Of a stretch of DNA of 64,000 nucleotides, positions 46,644 through 58,691 are shown piece after piece. Source of the DNA: Epiperipatus broadwayi (taxonomy: Eukaryota > Onychophora > Udeonychophora > Euonychophora > Peripatidae); contig JAQFVV010006256.1 in the NCBI GenBank assembly GCA_028023455.1, positions 928,001 to 992,000 of the forward strand, written 5' to 3'. The first letter of the stretch is position 1. Every line of letters begins with the position of its first letter. Made by a program: the position numbers and the translations under genes. The notes under the pieces are model-generated. The model was not told where the DNA came from. It was given only the letters and a program-made list of their open reading frames with translations, and did not search any database.

Positions 46644-49600
46644 TTGTACCTAACTGAAGTGTCACTTAGTTCCAAGAGGTAATCAAGGTTATCTTAGCTT
46701 AACCTTTTGTTTAAAATTTTGGATAAAAAAAAATAATGATGATAAAAATGGAAATTAAACTAGTTAATTATTAAAATAGGATAATCTAAATATTTTTAAT
46801 AATATTAGTTGGTTTGATAAATGATATTAGGTAATAATTTAACATAAGCAAATGTTAAAAAATAATTGTGAATTGATAAATAGTATTAAATGTATTCTAA
46901 AAATAGCTATTGTATAATCTATTCTAATGTTTAAAGAATAATAATAAGATATTATTATTAAGTTGGAATAAGTAAGTAATAAATTTAAAAAAAAAATGAT
47001 ATGAAAGTTTTTATTAAAAAAAGGAAATAAGAATATTTGTTATTAGTTTTGTAGTTTAGCATTCTAGTTATAAAAGTTAGTTAAATTAAATAATCATTAA
47101 CATTTTATTGTTGTAATTTTAAAAATAATTTTAAACAATTAATGTAACACCAGACATATGTGAGAATATGTGCATGCAGAGACATGGAAACATAAGAATA
47201 AAAAAAAATAATTTAACTCCCATATTGTTTAAAATAAGTAAATAAAGCAAATGTGTGGATAAAATTATTTTAAATGAAATATTTAAGGGTTTAATAAAGG
47301 GTATAACTTTAAATTTTATATTTATTACTATTGGGTTATGTAAAATATTATTAAAAAAAACATTTGTTGCATAATATTTGTTAATAATAAAATTTTGACA
47401 TTGCAGCTGAAGGTCACGTGGTATGGGAAAATTATATTGATTACGTCAATAGATTGATTCCACAGCTGGTTTGTCAGAATACTAAAATTTAATAAAAAAT
47501 AATTTCTATTTGTTTTTAAATGAATTGTAGGTGGATGAAAAATTGTGAGATAAAATGGGGATTGAGGGACTATTCAGGGGCTGATCTTGTTTGGATTCAA
47601 CTGGTGTGGATCTTAAAAATTTTATTAATGAAAGTAATTTTTTTTTTAAAGAACCTGATATTTCTAAAAAAATACAAGTCTGTCTAAAATATTTAAAATC
47701 GTCTTGTAATGAAGGAGGGCTAAAAGAAAAGGTAATCCGATTTTCTGACAATTTGAATTTCAGTCGAGACATAGGAATTATAGTTAAAAATGTCTAGAAT
47801 AAATAAAGCGTCTCACATATTATATGACTTTAACTTGTTTAATTTTCTTTACTTGGAAGTAAGGTTAAGGAACAAACTATTAATCATTTCCATAAATAAG
47901 CGTTCGGTTGTATTAAACTATTTTGAAAATAAAATGCTAATTATTTTTCCTGTTAGATTAAAAGTATATGTAAAAAAAAAAAAAAAAGAAATTTTTTTTT
48001 AAAGTTTAAAAAAAGAACATTATAAAGAAGCTGCTACGTTTGATTGCGGTGAAACTATAAAGAATGATTAATTTTTTTTTTAAAAAAAAAGAAAAGTTAT
48101 TACTTATATCTTGACATATATAAAAATGATTTGTTTAGCTAAACGCAAACAGATAATATATACATTTTAAAGGATAATTCTTATTTACACTGTAAGAAAG
48201 GACATGTATTTGGAAATAAAACTTTAACGCAATCTATAATGATTAATAATGAATTAATAGTTGTTGAGTACATTATAAATGGTCATACTTGCCAGTATTT
48301 AAAAATAACTTTATGGCATTAATTATAGCATATAAACGGAGAAATGTCTTGAACAGTAAAAAATTTTCTACTCTCATATTTAAAAGTAAGCAAAGGAAAT
48401 TAATTTTAAAAATAAATATGTCTTGGAATATTATTAGGAAACTATTTAAAAAACTATATTTTAAAAGAAGCGTTTTCCTAAAAGAGGATAAAGAACTTCA
48501 GATAAAGAAATATATATTATTATTATTATATGCAATTTTGAACTCTGGATCCTATAAATAAATTAAAGTGTGTTCAACTGAAGAATTTATTTTGTTTCAT
48601 GCCGGCTTAATCTTATTATTTAATTTTTTTTTAAAATTGTTTAAAAAATATTATTAATGAACTATTGAACATTTTCGTTTGGAAATGATAGCCATGTATA
48701 TAAATGTATTAGTTGAAGCTTCGAATTCAAATCAATATCTTAACCTAGATAAATTGTCTACACGTTATGAAATGGAAAAATCGTCATGGAGCGGAAATAT
48801 GAACTTAGATTAATGTATTATTTTTTTTTTTTTATGGTCTGCTTTATTGGTTTTTTAAAAAAAAAAACATAAAATATTTATGCTATTAATTTTTTTTTTT
48901 GTAACATTTTTGCATAAATATACAGGTAAACTAGGGTTATAATTTTAAAACGAAATAGGTTTATTTGATGAGCAAATGTTTTTTGCCATTCTTAAGTAGA
49001 TTTAGTTTATTTATCAAGCATTACACTAGCTAGTTTCTATTTGATAATTTTATTATAGAGATTTAAATATTACAGTTTTATTTTCATATAAATGGGATGT
49101 TTTACTCAATTTTTTTTTTTTAAATTTACTAAAGAAGTTTATCAGAGAATATCCATTCATTTGTTTTATGAATGTTATATTAAGAATAACTACAAATATT
49201 TTATATTCATCGAGAAGTAAATATTCTTGCATTTAATTTACAATTTTAAAAGTCCACTAGTTACTATATTTTAGCATTTAATATTTTGTTATGTGTGCAT
49301 TGTGCCTTGCCTAGAATTTTATATGTATTTAATTTTAAAGTATTTTCTACAGTAGTCAGATGACACATAGTTTGCTTTCTTGGTTCGAACATTGGATATA
49401 CGTTTTGTATTTTTAGTATTCTTAGGAATAACTTAATTAATTAACGTGAAGTATATATCTTGCTATTAGTTAGTATTTGTTAACCTCAAGAGTTAGGCTT
49501 AGTAATAATTTTTGAATATGCTTAAGGAGTAGATAAAATCCATCCTTATTGTATTGTATTTCCATGATTTGATAGTGCTTATTTCCAAAAAGAGGATATT

Positions 49601-51720
49601 GTATTGTATTTTTCAGTGATGATGATCACATTTATAAGCATTGGAAATCCCATGAGAGGATTGTGCTTTTCTGGTGGGCGTTCCTGTTCCCAGATGTACT
49701 GAAGATGAATTCCAGACATCTTAATTTTGCCTCATAGTTAGGTATTTTGGAAACCACCACATTCTTTTCCAGCTCTGAGGAGCCTAGTATTTTTATATTT
49801 TTTGTCTATCATTCATGATGACTTAATGCTAATTCCACCACAGTAGATGATGTTGCATTTGTTTTAGATTTGTGATGACAAGATATGCTTGTTTGAGGAA
49901 ATGTATTTCTTCAGGTAGTTGTAGCTAATTTAAGGCTCATAGGTATATCAATGTTTGAATTGTGTTGCTATGATAGTTTTATCACGCACAAGCTAACCAA
50001 CAATAAGTTACATTTATTTTAAAATATGTTAAATATCCATATGGTATAAGTGGCAATTCACACATACTAATTTAATATTTTCATCCAGAATTTCACCGCT
50101 GGATTTGTAAGTCTATTAAATTAGTATTTTTAAAACATTGAGGGAATAATTTTATGTGGACTAAAGTTATTTAAAAAAAAATATAACTGATCTCTGATGA
50201 ATAATTGCCCCATACACTTAATTTAGTTTAGTTTTAATATTAGTTTGATCTGGTTTAAACATATATCTAGCTATGATATTAGTTATATCCGTGAAACTAG
50301 TGATGATATTTTAAAAAAAAAATTATTGTTGAATATGCTTACTCCAACTTAACGTTTATTAGGTTTAGGAGTATAAAATTAAGCTTAGGGTTTTCAATAT
50401 AAACCTAGTTCTGTGTGTCATTCTGATTATTAGATGACACAATAATATTATCAATTAGTCTAATAAAGAAGGATAGTAATGTGCTTATTAAGTACATATG
50501 ATAATTAAAATTAAAATATTTTTTTTTGAGAAAAATATAATTAATAAAAGAAAGTAACAGTGAAAAGCCTTTGTAGGTTATTAAGTGTATTAGTGTAAGT
50601 TAAATAAAACTGTTAAGAGTCCAAATAATTGTATTAAATCTTAGTGCGGTATTGGCATTGTTTGTATTCTACTACATTTGTAGACATGTCTTCTCATTAT
50701 TAATAAATCAAATTATTATTATTTCAAAAGTTTTGTTTGTTTTACTTTTATATGAGAATATATTATTGTTTTGGGTTCCAAGTTCACAAAATCTTAAAAT
50801 GTAAAAGTTATTGAATCTTCAATTCAGAAATTTACAAGTATATTCTAATTTAATTAAATATAGTTAATATTGTCTTGAAAATTAAAAAAAAAGCTATGTT
50901 AAAGTAAATGATTCTCATATTGAATCATAAATACAGATAATTGCATTAGAGCAGATACCTAATTAAATACTTAGTTAAAAGTTTATTTTTTAAATTATCG
51001 GTATATCTTTCAGACTAAAGATTATGCATTATCAGATTAACAATAGTAATACTTCAGAGGAATATTTTAATTAATATTATTTTAAAAGCTGCACCTTATC
51101 TTATATTCACTGCACATCATCTATCATCATCTTAAATCTGATATATTTAAAGAATTCTAATTCATTTGCATTTGAGGTCTTTAGTGGTTGTCTGTGAGTC
51201 TGGAAAGGGCATTAAAAGTACCCTTGCTCTTTTCTCTGCTCAAGTAATATCTTAGATAATAGGCCATTATTAGTTAAATTTAAATTGATTCATTAAATTT
51301 TGTGAATTAATATTTGTTTTGTTTATTATTTAAGATTGAACATGTCATAATTATTTTATGGTCAGCTAAGATGTCATTTATTTATTAATCACAGTAATTC
51401 TTTATTAGGCAACTTAACTTAAATTTTAATTTTATACAAGAGTGTTAGTTTTAAATCCCTGAGGTTATTTACTCTTGTTGTTTAGTAAATATAATTCTGT
51501 AAGATAATATTTTAAAGCAAAGCATCATAGGTCTTATTCAGAGAGTGTATAATTTATTGGTAAAACTAATATGGTAAGCATTAATTAATGATTTTAGATA
51601 ATCTTTTGTATGGCTTATTAAAATATCAATATACTGTAATAGTTATAGTTCATCAGTATTGGATTTGATCTTTATTTGATTATACATCTCTGGATCATCA
51701 TCTCTTTTCTTTAAATTTAT
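46644..51720. other. AT-rich intron block starting TTGTACC after a TA tract
   Basis: TTGTACC at 46644 follows a (TA)n tract directly. The shared phrase CCTTTTGTTTA occurs shortly downstream both here (46700) and at the start of the 58692 block. The frames 47591-47797, 47790-48002 and 48289-48561 lie close together on the + strand, are lysine-rich and resemble a broken retroelement coding region, but I identify no motif. A less AT-rich patch at 49620-49930 (TGGTGGGCGTTCCTGTTCCC near 49671) is probably an old insert of unknown type. The right-hand mate of the 46644 terminus is not certain. Confidence 0.35.
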
Positions 51721-52179
51721 TGTAACCCCACTGAGCCGAGTCGTTTAGAGTCTCTCATTTATATTTTATTTCATTTCATTTCAATTTTATTCCATTTCTT
51801 TTCATGTCATTTCTCATATCTTTCTATCATCTCAGCTATTTAAAACATTCGTTAAGAGTTTCTTCTATCATCTCATTTCATTTCTCTCTCCTTTATTCCA
51901 TCTTCTTCTTATATATCTCTTTCATATCTTTCCATCATTTCATTTCTTTTCTCTCTCCATTACATATATTATTTCTATTACTTTTCCCCATTTCTTTTCT
52001 TCCTCGATTCTTTTCTTTTCCATCATTTATCCTTACCATTATCATTATCTCTCATTTCCTTTGAATTTGTTTTCTCTTTCTCTTCTTACTTTCTCACACC
52101 CTTCTCTCATTTCATTATTAGCATTTTCTTCTTTTCTCTATCTCTTTTCTCTTTCTCTATCTCATTCTAGTAGGTTACA
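51721..52179. mobile_element. 459-bp TGTAACC...GGTTACA element (solo-LTR-like), pyrimidine-rich
   Basis: It starts TGTAACCCCACTGAGCCGAG at 51721 and ends GTAGGTTACA at 52179, followed by (TA)n. The inverted TGTAACC/GGTTACA ends and the TG...CA form fit a solo LTR. Most of the interior (51760-52165) is a C/T-rich run of CATTT, TCTCT and TTCTT phrases, which makes the + strand frame 51804-52064 a meaningless low-complexity translation. The short GC-bearing start (CTGAGCCGAGTCGTTTAGAG) sets it apart from plain simple sequence. No clear target duplication. Confidence 0.45.
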
Positions 52180-53534
52180 ATATATATATATGAAGTGAAA
52201 CATAATGCCTCATTTTTAATATATTTCAATTTGAGTTTATACTCGTAATTCAAATATAAATGTATAGAATAACATGTCACAATAATTCATTTCTTTCAAT
52301 CTTTGTAATTTTCAAGTCTCTTAAATATAGAATAAATAGCTTAGTATCTTACTGGTAAAAACAAATATTTAACATCCTACATCCTAGGTTTCAAATATCA
52401 GTTTCTTCTCTATCATTACAGTCGGTCATCTTCATAAATATTTCTTCTTACACTGGATACCTAAACAAGCTTTGTATTAGTATAGTGCATATAAAAATAC
52501 ATATGTCTTCAGCAATTTGGCTGCTGTTCTTTCCCTTTACTGGCTGGTTATAAGAGGTAGAGGTATAATTTCATACATTTACTGGGTGGGGCTGCACATT
52601 GATGTGCTACTTGTTTTTTGGTTAGCCTTTCCTGGCAAAAGATTTATAACTATAATAAAACATTCTTATAGCTTCTAGTATAAGCATTGCAATTTCAATT
52701 AGCAGCAAGGCAAATTCTTCTCTGCACAGCTCATTTCAACTATTTTAACAGATATCTTGCTGTTTGGAATCCATAAATTCACACTAGAATGAAGATGACT
52801 TCTGAATGAATAATTGCTTACTATCTGCATCATTAGATATCGCCTGTACCTTAATGTAGAATATTCTATCTTCTTGAACTCTAGAGAAAAAAATTCCATT
52901 GTATTCTTCAAAAAAAGAATGAAATAGCTGTTTGCTTTTTTTTGTATGTAATAAGCATTATAAGAGATAAATTCTTTGCTGACTTGTATTATTTTATTTA
53001 TAATTAATAAAATATTGTTGATTCATTTTTTTTTTTTCATGGATTTGAACTCACCATTCTATTTTCTATAGGAATTGATAAAATTTTATTTATTATATAA
53101 TTCAGAATAGGTGAAATCAAAAAGATCTTAAAATGCCCTTTAACTTACGAACTGCATATTTTCTCTTTTTCATCATATATATGTATGCGTAGATGCACAT
53201 GCACATTATTCTTCAAATCTGATTATGTAGTGGTTACACTCTTGCTACTAGGGTTATATAAAGTATAAATATAAGTAATAGCAAGTTTAGTTTTTAAATG
53301 ATTTTTCAAATAAATGGCTATCCATTGGATATATAACTTTCTGTGCCGTTATAGAATTTGAAATGAACAATTTTCCTTAAATATATTAACAATTTTACAA
53401 TTTGTTTTTGTTTTTTTCACATATAATATAAATTATTTATTGCAAATATCTAATCAAAACTATTAAGATATGTAATTGTTTTTATTATATTTTCCATATA
53501 TTTCAATTTTTATATATTTATTTTATGATTTTAG
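52180..53534. other. Intron segment before NCAPH exon H
   Basis: AT-rich intron. A patch at about 52505-52640 (GGCTGGTTATAAGAGGTAGA, CTGGGTGGGGCTGCACATTG) is GC-richer and may be an old insert. The minus frame 52699-52911 has no recognisable domain. It ends in a T-rich tract and TTTTAG acceptor. Confidence 0.5.
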
Positions 53535-53728
53535 GATAAATTTTCTGATTTATTGGAAAAAATGAGCAATTCTGAAAAAGCATTTGATATTGATAAAGAA
53601 TGTGAGCCAATTATCAATGATCCTGTATCTAATGATACATATTTTGATTATAATGATGATAATGAAATAGAAGATGATGACCCTGGAGATGATAATATTC
53701 ATGACAAAGAGAATTTATTATCTCAGAG
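53535..53728 (+). CDS. NCAPH: NCAPH exon H (acidic central region), last exon in window
   Basis: This 194-bp exon enters in phase 0 and leaves in phase 2. It begins DKFSDLLEKMSNSEKAFDID and continues into an Asp/Glu/Asn-rich stretch (YNDDNEIEDDDPGDDN) ending NLLSQR. The A(F/V)DI(D/N).E motif after a .F.........  helix, followed by an acidic tract, is the expected position in Cnd2. The acceptor is TTTTAG at 53529-53534 and the donor GTAAGT is at 53729. The protein continues beyond the window: the conserved Y.YF.p / W.GP..W block and the C-terminal SMC4-binding winged helix are not found in the remaining 10.2 kb. Confidence 0.93.
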
Positions 53729-54243
53729 GTAAGTTGGATTAAGTTATGTTAATAATAATTATTTTAATATTAGAAAGTTTTTTTTAAGATTGGGGTATTT
53801 TACAGATTAAAAAAAAAAGGCACATTAGATTATAATTTCAAATGATAATTTAAAGTTAGAGAAACAGCTCATATAAAGCTGTTAATTTTCATTCTAGTTG
53901 AAAAATTACCATTTTAAAAATATGCATAGGGAAAAGATGCAAAAATAATCACTTAGGCATTGTTTAAAATTAGCTGATGGTAGTTTTGTAAAAAAAATTA
54001 AAAAAGGATTATAGTATAAAAAGTCAAATTTTATCCAATATTTTTCTATCTTAATGGTATTTTTCAACTATAGTCCAGTTTATTTTTTTGTTGATGATGG
54101 TATTCTATTTTCTAATTTCTTTTAAGCATCACTTAATTTTTTGAAGATTTTAAAAATTTTCGTCTTTAAATGCAATGCTTGCAAGCAGTTCATGTGACAA
54201 AAATGGCTTTTTATATATAATTATTAATGTATATATATATATA
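53729..54243. other. Start of last intron
   Basis: Intron following the GTAAGT donor. AT-rich, no gene. It ends in a TA tract at which the next block begins. Confidence 0.5.
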
Positions 54244-56750
54244 TTGTAACCTCTGCCTTCTTCCCTTATTTTACTTTATTAGATTTATAAATGCCCAGGC
54301 GCCAATTCTATACAAGATAGAATAAAATTTATAATTGTAATTGTTTTTAACTTAGTTGAGGTTATAGGATATGGTATTCATATAGGATGCAAATAAGGAT
54401 AATAAAAACGTCTATAAACAATAATTCTGTAATGTTAATTTAAATATGTTCTAAGCATCTATTCAATAATAAAACTGTTGCAAAATTGACAATTATTACA
54501 TTTATTACAGTATAGACAATGATGAGATTGGGTATTTTTTCATCCACATCACTACCTATTCTAAGCAAAGTAGAATATATTATTAGCACTGTAATATGGT
54601 GATTTATCATCTCCAGACAGATTAAATAAATTGACTTCTACTGGCAAATCTATTATCTTATTGCTATATTATGTTGAGCATATGTGTGTGTGGAAATGGA
54701 TAATCGAACGCACATAACAAAACAACTAATATGGAATATTACTTCTATAAAACATTTATTGAAAATCAAAGACAAAATAAATATAAAAAAAAATATTATT
54801 TTATGCACCTTGCTAACCAATTACATTTTTCCTATAGTAAAACCAAAATTGACTAATATTTAATATATGAATCATATATTTTCGAATATGTGCGTTTTTA
54901 TAACATTGTAAATATAATGTATTTCTAAAACATATTTTTATTAGCTTATTTATAAAATACATAGTGCAACAAATTAATCATTTTTTTCTATACGTATTAT
55001 AAACATTTATAAAACACATCTGTTATAATCAGTGTATATCATCTAACATTAACTATACCAAATTGAAGAAAGGAAGGGGAAAAAATAATAACCAAACACT
55101 TACACCTATATACGTGAGGGCTAAACAATATCTCCAAACTCAATCTAAATAATATAACTGTCCCTCGACCATTTCTACCTCCAAATACATTCAATACACT
55201 TCTTACATAAACAAACTTATAACAGACAAGGTTTTTATTCTTTATTTTTTTAAATAAACTTCATTAACGAAATTGAGGCATAATAAATACAATTTTTTTT
55301 AAAAAAATAATAATTTATAGCATCACGCACACACTCGAATATATAATCACTTATAATATGATTTCTAGATCATATAAAATAATAGATTATTATATTATAA
55401 TAATATGAAGTTACATTGTTTTTTTTTTTTTTAAAAGAAAACAAAAAAAAAATTGATTGTACATCTATTATAAGCAATAACGAAAAATACTTATCAATAT
55501 CCAATCATTACATGTTAAGTTTTTTAAAAAATTTGAAAGTTGAAAAAAAAACATACATATCAATTTCAAAGACAACAGTAAATTATAACATAAAAAAAAA
55601 AATGTCTATCCGATTGTTGAAGCATAATTTGTTAAGAATGGCAATAGTTTTTTTTATATCCTAGAATTCAGTGATAGGCATTATAAATAACATTTGCATG
55701 CATTGGAATTATTTTATTATATATGCGCGAATAGCAAAGTTATACAGTATAAAATTATTCTCTTGATATAAGATCAAATGGATAAACTATTTCATTTTAA
55801 ATTTTATTTTGCAGAATATCAATAGAAAATTCTTAAAGCTGAAATCACACATCAAGTGTTTAATTATAGCGTTCAATAAGAAAATTTTAGCTAGCTTTAT
55901 TTTAAATAATTTTGTCATTCTGAGATTATTTATCTTTGGTAATACTTTAAAACAAATTATAACTAATTAGCTTACATAACATCCAGGCATTTTAAAGGTA
56001 GTTAATATGGATCATCATTTGACAGAAATTTAGAGCTGGTTTCCCTTGGGGTTTATCTCTCCATGGTTATATTATTCCAATAGTATAATAATAATAAAAA
56101 AAAAATCCTCCACAGTTATATTATTAGAATCCTCGCAATGTTTATTTATTTATTCTAATACTCTTAGAGAGTTATTGACTCTTTTAGCTTTCTTTTCTTT
56201 TATATCTTCTTCTTTGGAATTCTTTTTATACTTTTTCTTTCAGGTTTTAAACTTTCTGTCTTAGTTTTTTTTTTTTTTTAGCCCTCTCACGCCCTCTTTT
56301 TTTCTATATTATGCCTTTGGAAGTGTGCCAGAATTTTTTTTACTTATAAAATTTTAACAATACAATATTTGAACGGAATAAAACATAATAAATAAAAAAA
56401 AATATTAAATATTAATTTAGAAATGTTATTCACTAATATACAAATAATCTTTATCATTTTTAAATATAAGATTATGAACAATACATAATCAGTAAATAAT
56501 AAATAAAATATAGAAAAGAAAATTCTAATTAATAATATATCTATGTATCTGCTTATTATGACATGTAAATTTTTCTACTACATACAAACATCCCTGATGT
56601 TGTTCTTCCTCCTCTTTAAACAATTCAAAACAAAACAACACTCTCCATATAGTAGTGCCATCTTGTGCTAACAAGAGCAATCAATGGATGCCAGAAGGCT
56701 TGTGCATAAAATCCCTATCTAGTGCCTACTCATCCAATATCCCCAGACTA

Positions 56751-56775
56751 GTTTCTGGCTTGTGGCCTTCATCAG
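56751..56775 (-). ncRNA. Hammerhead ribozyme-like core, unit 1
   Basis: On the minus strand CTGATGA (56775-56769), a 13-nt AGGCCACAAGCCA able to form a GGC/GCC stem II with a CACAA loop, then GAAAC (56755-56751). Upstream ATCCAA (in GATCCAAGGCTCCTCA) can pair with TTGGAT downstream of GGGGATA as stem I. The cleavage-site trinucleotide would be ATA, preceded by G. Activity is not shown by sequence alone. Confidence 0.5.
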
Positions 56776-57215
56776 TGAGGAGCCTTGGATCTGAGAGCAC
56801 TGCACCTAGATCTTAGGATCTAATGCAACCCTCCAGCACCCACCTTTTAACTCTATTTAACTACAAAACTATGAGAATGAAATTGAAAACACTATTAATA
56901 TTTTCAATCCAAGCTCAATAGCTTATATAGTCATATGGGTCTGAACTCAATTCAGTACCCATACATTTTGGTGCTTTGGCTCTTTAACAACCTTAGCCAC
57001 CCTATCCTATTAGGCAGAATTCATTGTTAAACCACTAAACATCACATGATCACTATCTCATACTAGCACAATAATTGTTATTAAACAATTCAAAACAAAA
57101 CAACACTCTCCATATAGTAGTGCCATCTTGTGCTAACAAGAGCAATCAATGGATGCCAGAAGGCTTGTGCATAAAATCCCTATCTAGTGCCTACTCATCC
57201 AATATCCCCAGACTA

Positions 57216-57240
57216 GTTTCTGGCTTGTGGCCTTCATCAG
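57216..57240 (-). ncRNA. Hammerhead ribozyme-like core, unit 2
   Basis: Same core as unit 1 on the minus strand: CTGATGA at 57240-57234 and GAAAC at 57220-57216, with identical stem II. Flanking ATCCAA and TTGGAT are retained. Confidence 0.5.
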
Positions 57241-57668
57241 TGAGGAGCCTTGGATCTGAGGCACTGCACCTAGTCTTAGGATCTAGCAACCCTCCAGCCC
57301 CACCTTTAACTCTTTTAACTCAAAACTATGAGAATGAAATTGAAAACACTATTAATATTTTCAATCCAAGCTCAATAGCTTATATAGTCATATGGGTCTG
57401 AACTCAATTCAGTACCCATACATTTTGGTGTCTTTGGCTCTTTAACAACCATAGCCACCACTATCCTATTAGGCAGGATTGGTGTTAAACCACTAAACAT
57501 CACATGATCACTATCTCATACTAGCACAATAATTGTTATTAAACAATTCAAAACAAAACAACACTCTCCATATAGTAGTGCCATCTTGTGCTAACAAGAG
57601 CAATCAGGTGCCAGAAGGCTGTGCATAAAATCCTATCTAGTGCCTACTCATCCAATATCCCCAGACTA

Positions 57669-57693
57669 GTTTCTGGCTTGTGGCCTTCATCAG
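57669..57693 (-). ncRNA. Hammerhead ribozyme-like core, unit 3
   Basis: CTGATGA at 57693-57687 and GAAAC at 57673-57669 on the minus strand. The upstream arm is shortened here (CCAAGCTCTCA instead of CCAAGGCTCCTCA), so the region beside the core differs from units 1 and 4. Confidence 0.45.
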
Positions 57694-58263
57694 TGAGAGC
57701 TTGGATCTGAGAGCCGCACCTAGATCTTAGGATCTAATGCAACCCTCCAGCACCCACCTTTTAACTCTATTTAACTACAAAACTATGAGAATGAAATTGA
57801 AAACACTATTAATATTTTCAATCCAAGCTCAATAGCTTATATAGTCATATGGGTCTGAACTCAATTCAGTACCCATACATTTTGGTGACTTTGGCTCTTT
57901 AACAACCATAGCCACCACTATCCTATTAGGCAGGATTGGTGTTAAACCACTAAACATCACATGATCACTATTGTGCTAGTATGAGATAGTGATCATGTGA
58001 TGTTTAGTGGTTTAACACCAATCCTGCCTAATAGGATAGTGGTGGCTATGGTTGTTAAAGAGAAAGTCACAAAATGTATGGGTACTGAATTGAGTTCAGC
58101 ACCCATATGACTATATAAGCTATTGAGCTTGGATTGAAAATATTAATAGTGTTTTCAATTTCATTCTCATAGTTTTGTAGTTAAATAGAGTTAAAAGGGG
58201 GTGCTGGAGGGTTGCATTAGATCCTAAGATCAGGTGCAGTGCTCTCAGATCCAAGGCTCCTCA

Positions 58264-58288
58264 CTGATGAAGGCCACAAGCCAGAAAC
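58264..58288 (+). ncRNA. Hammerhead ribozyme-like core, inverted unit
   Basis: On the plus strand CTGATGA 58264-58270, AGGCCACAAGCCA 58271-58283 and GAAAC 58284-58288. CTAGT (58288-58292) can pair with ACTAG (58316-58320) as a long stem III, or a short stem III can end at GGGGATA (58295-58301) with stem I formed by ATCCAA (58249-58254) and TTGGAT (58302-58307). In both foldings an extra A sits next to the cleavage-site U, so the fold is not a perfect consensus hammerhead. Confidence 0.5.
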
Positions 58289-58691
58289 TAGTCTGGGGAT
58301 ATTGGATGAGTAGGCACTAGATAGGGATTTTATGCACAAGCCTTCTGGCATCCATTGATTGCTCTTGTTAGCACAAGATGGCACTACTATATGGAGAGTG
58401 TTGTTTTGTTTTGAATTGTTTAATAACAATTATTGTGCTAGTATGAGATAGTGATCATGTGATGTTTAGTGGTTTAACTTCCTCCTCTTGTACTACCAAA
58501 CATATATAATCCAAAAACTCTACCAATCACTACACCCAATTAAAGTTTTAATTTTTTTAAATCCTAATTTTAACTAGCAAATTACATCACAATTCATTTT
58601 TCTCAGATAACTCTTTAGCCATTGTTAACACAAATGTGAACTTCCCACATTTCTTCCTGATGCCAACCCAGAAGGTTACAATATATATATA

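Larger units (their letters stand above)
56617..58477. mobile_element. Retrozyme-like composite: three direct units plus one inverted unit
   Basis: A ~460-bp unit occurs at about 56617-57080, 57081-57538 and 57539-57971, then in reverse complement at 57985-58477. The unit landmark CAATTCAAAACAAAACAACA is at 56621, 57086 and 57544. The composite is bounded by the exact 12-bp direct repeat CTTCCTCCTCTT at 56605-56616 and 58478-58489, consistent with a target duplication made when the whole block inserted. The inner junction is TGATCACTATTGTGCTAGTA: the third and fourth units form a hairpin with ~490-bp arms and a 13-nt loop. Each unit carries a hammerhead-like core on the strand that is minus for the first three. 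Units 1 and 4 agree closely; units 2 and 3 have small deletions (GAGGCACTGCACC, CAATCAGGTGCC). The frames 57075-57401 (+) and 58217-58429 (-) are repeat translations. Confidence 0.85.
54244..58680. mobile_element. AT-rich block between TTGTAACC and GGTTACA termini
   Basis: (TA)n then TTGTAACC at 54244, and GGTTACA at 58674-58680 followed by (TA)n: inverted ends of the same TGTAACC type as the 51721-52179 element. The interior is AT-rich without readable proteins apart from low-complexity frames (55416-55664, 56046-56264). The retrozyme-like composite at 56617-58477 lies inside and must be a later insertion if the outer block is one element. That the two ends belong together is inference. Confidence 0.35.

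Noticed and set aside
48187-48300. Zinc-knuckle-like HCKKGHVFGNK phrase
   Set aside because: Spacing between Cys and Gly-His is wrong and the frame is short; considered chance in lysine-rich AT DNA.
51804-52064. 86-codon frame rich in Ser, Phe, Ile, Leu
   Set aside because: It is a translation of a C/T-rich simple-sequence tract; composition explains it fully.
57075-57401. 108-codon open frame and its twin on the minus strand at 58217-58429
   Set aside because: Both are translations of the same non-coding tandem/inverted unit. The frames differ between units through small deletions, and neither shows a domain.
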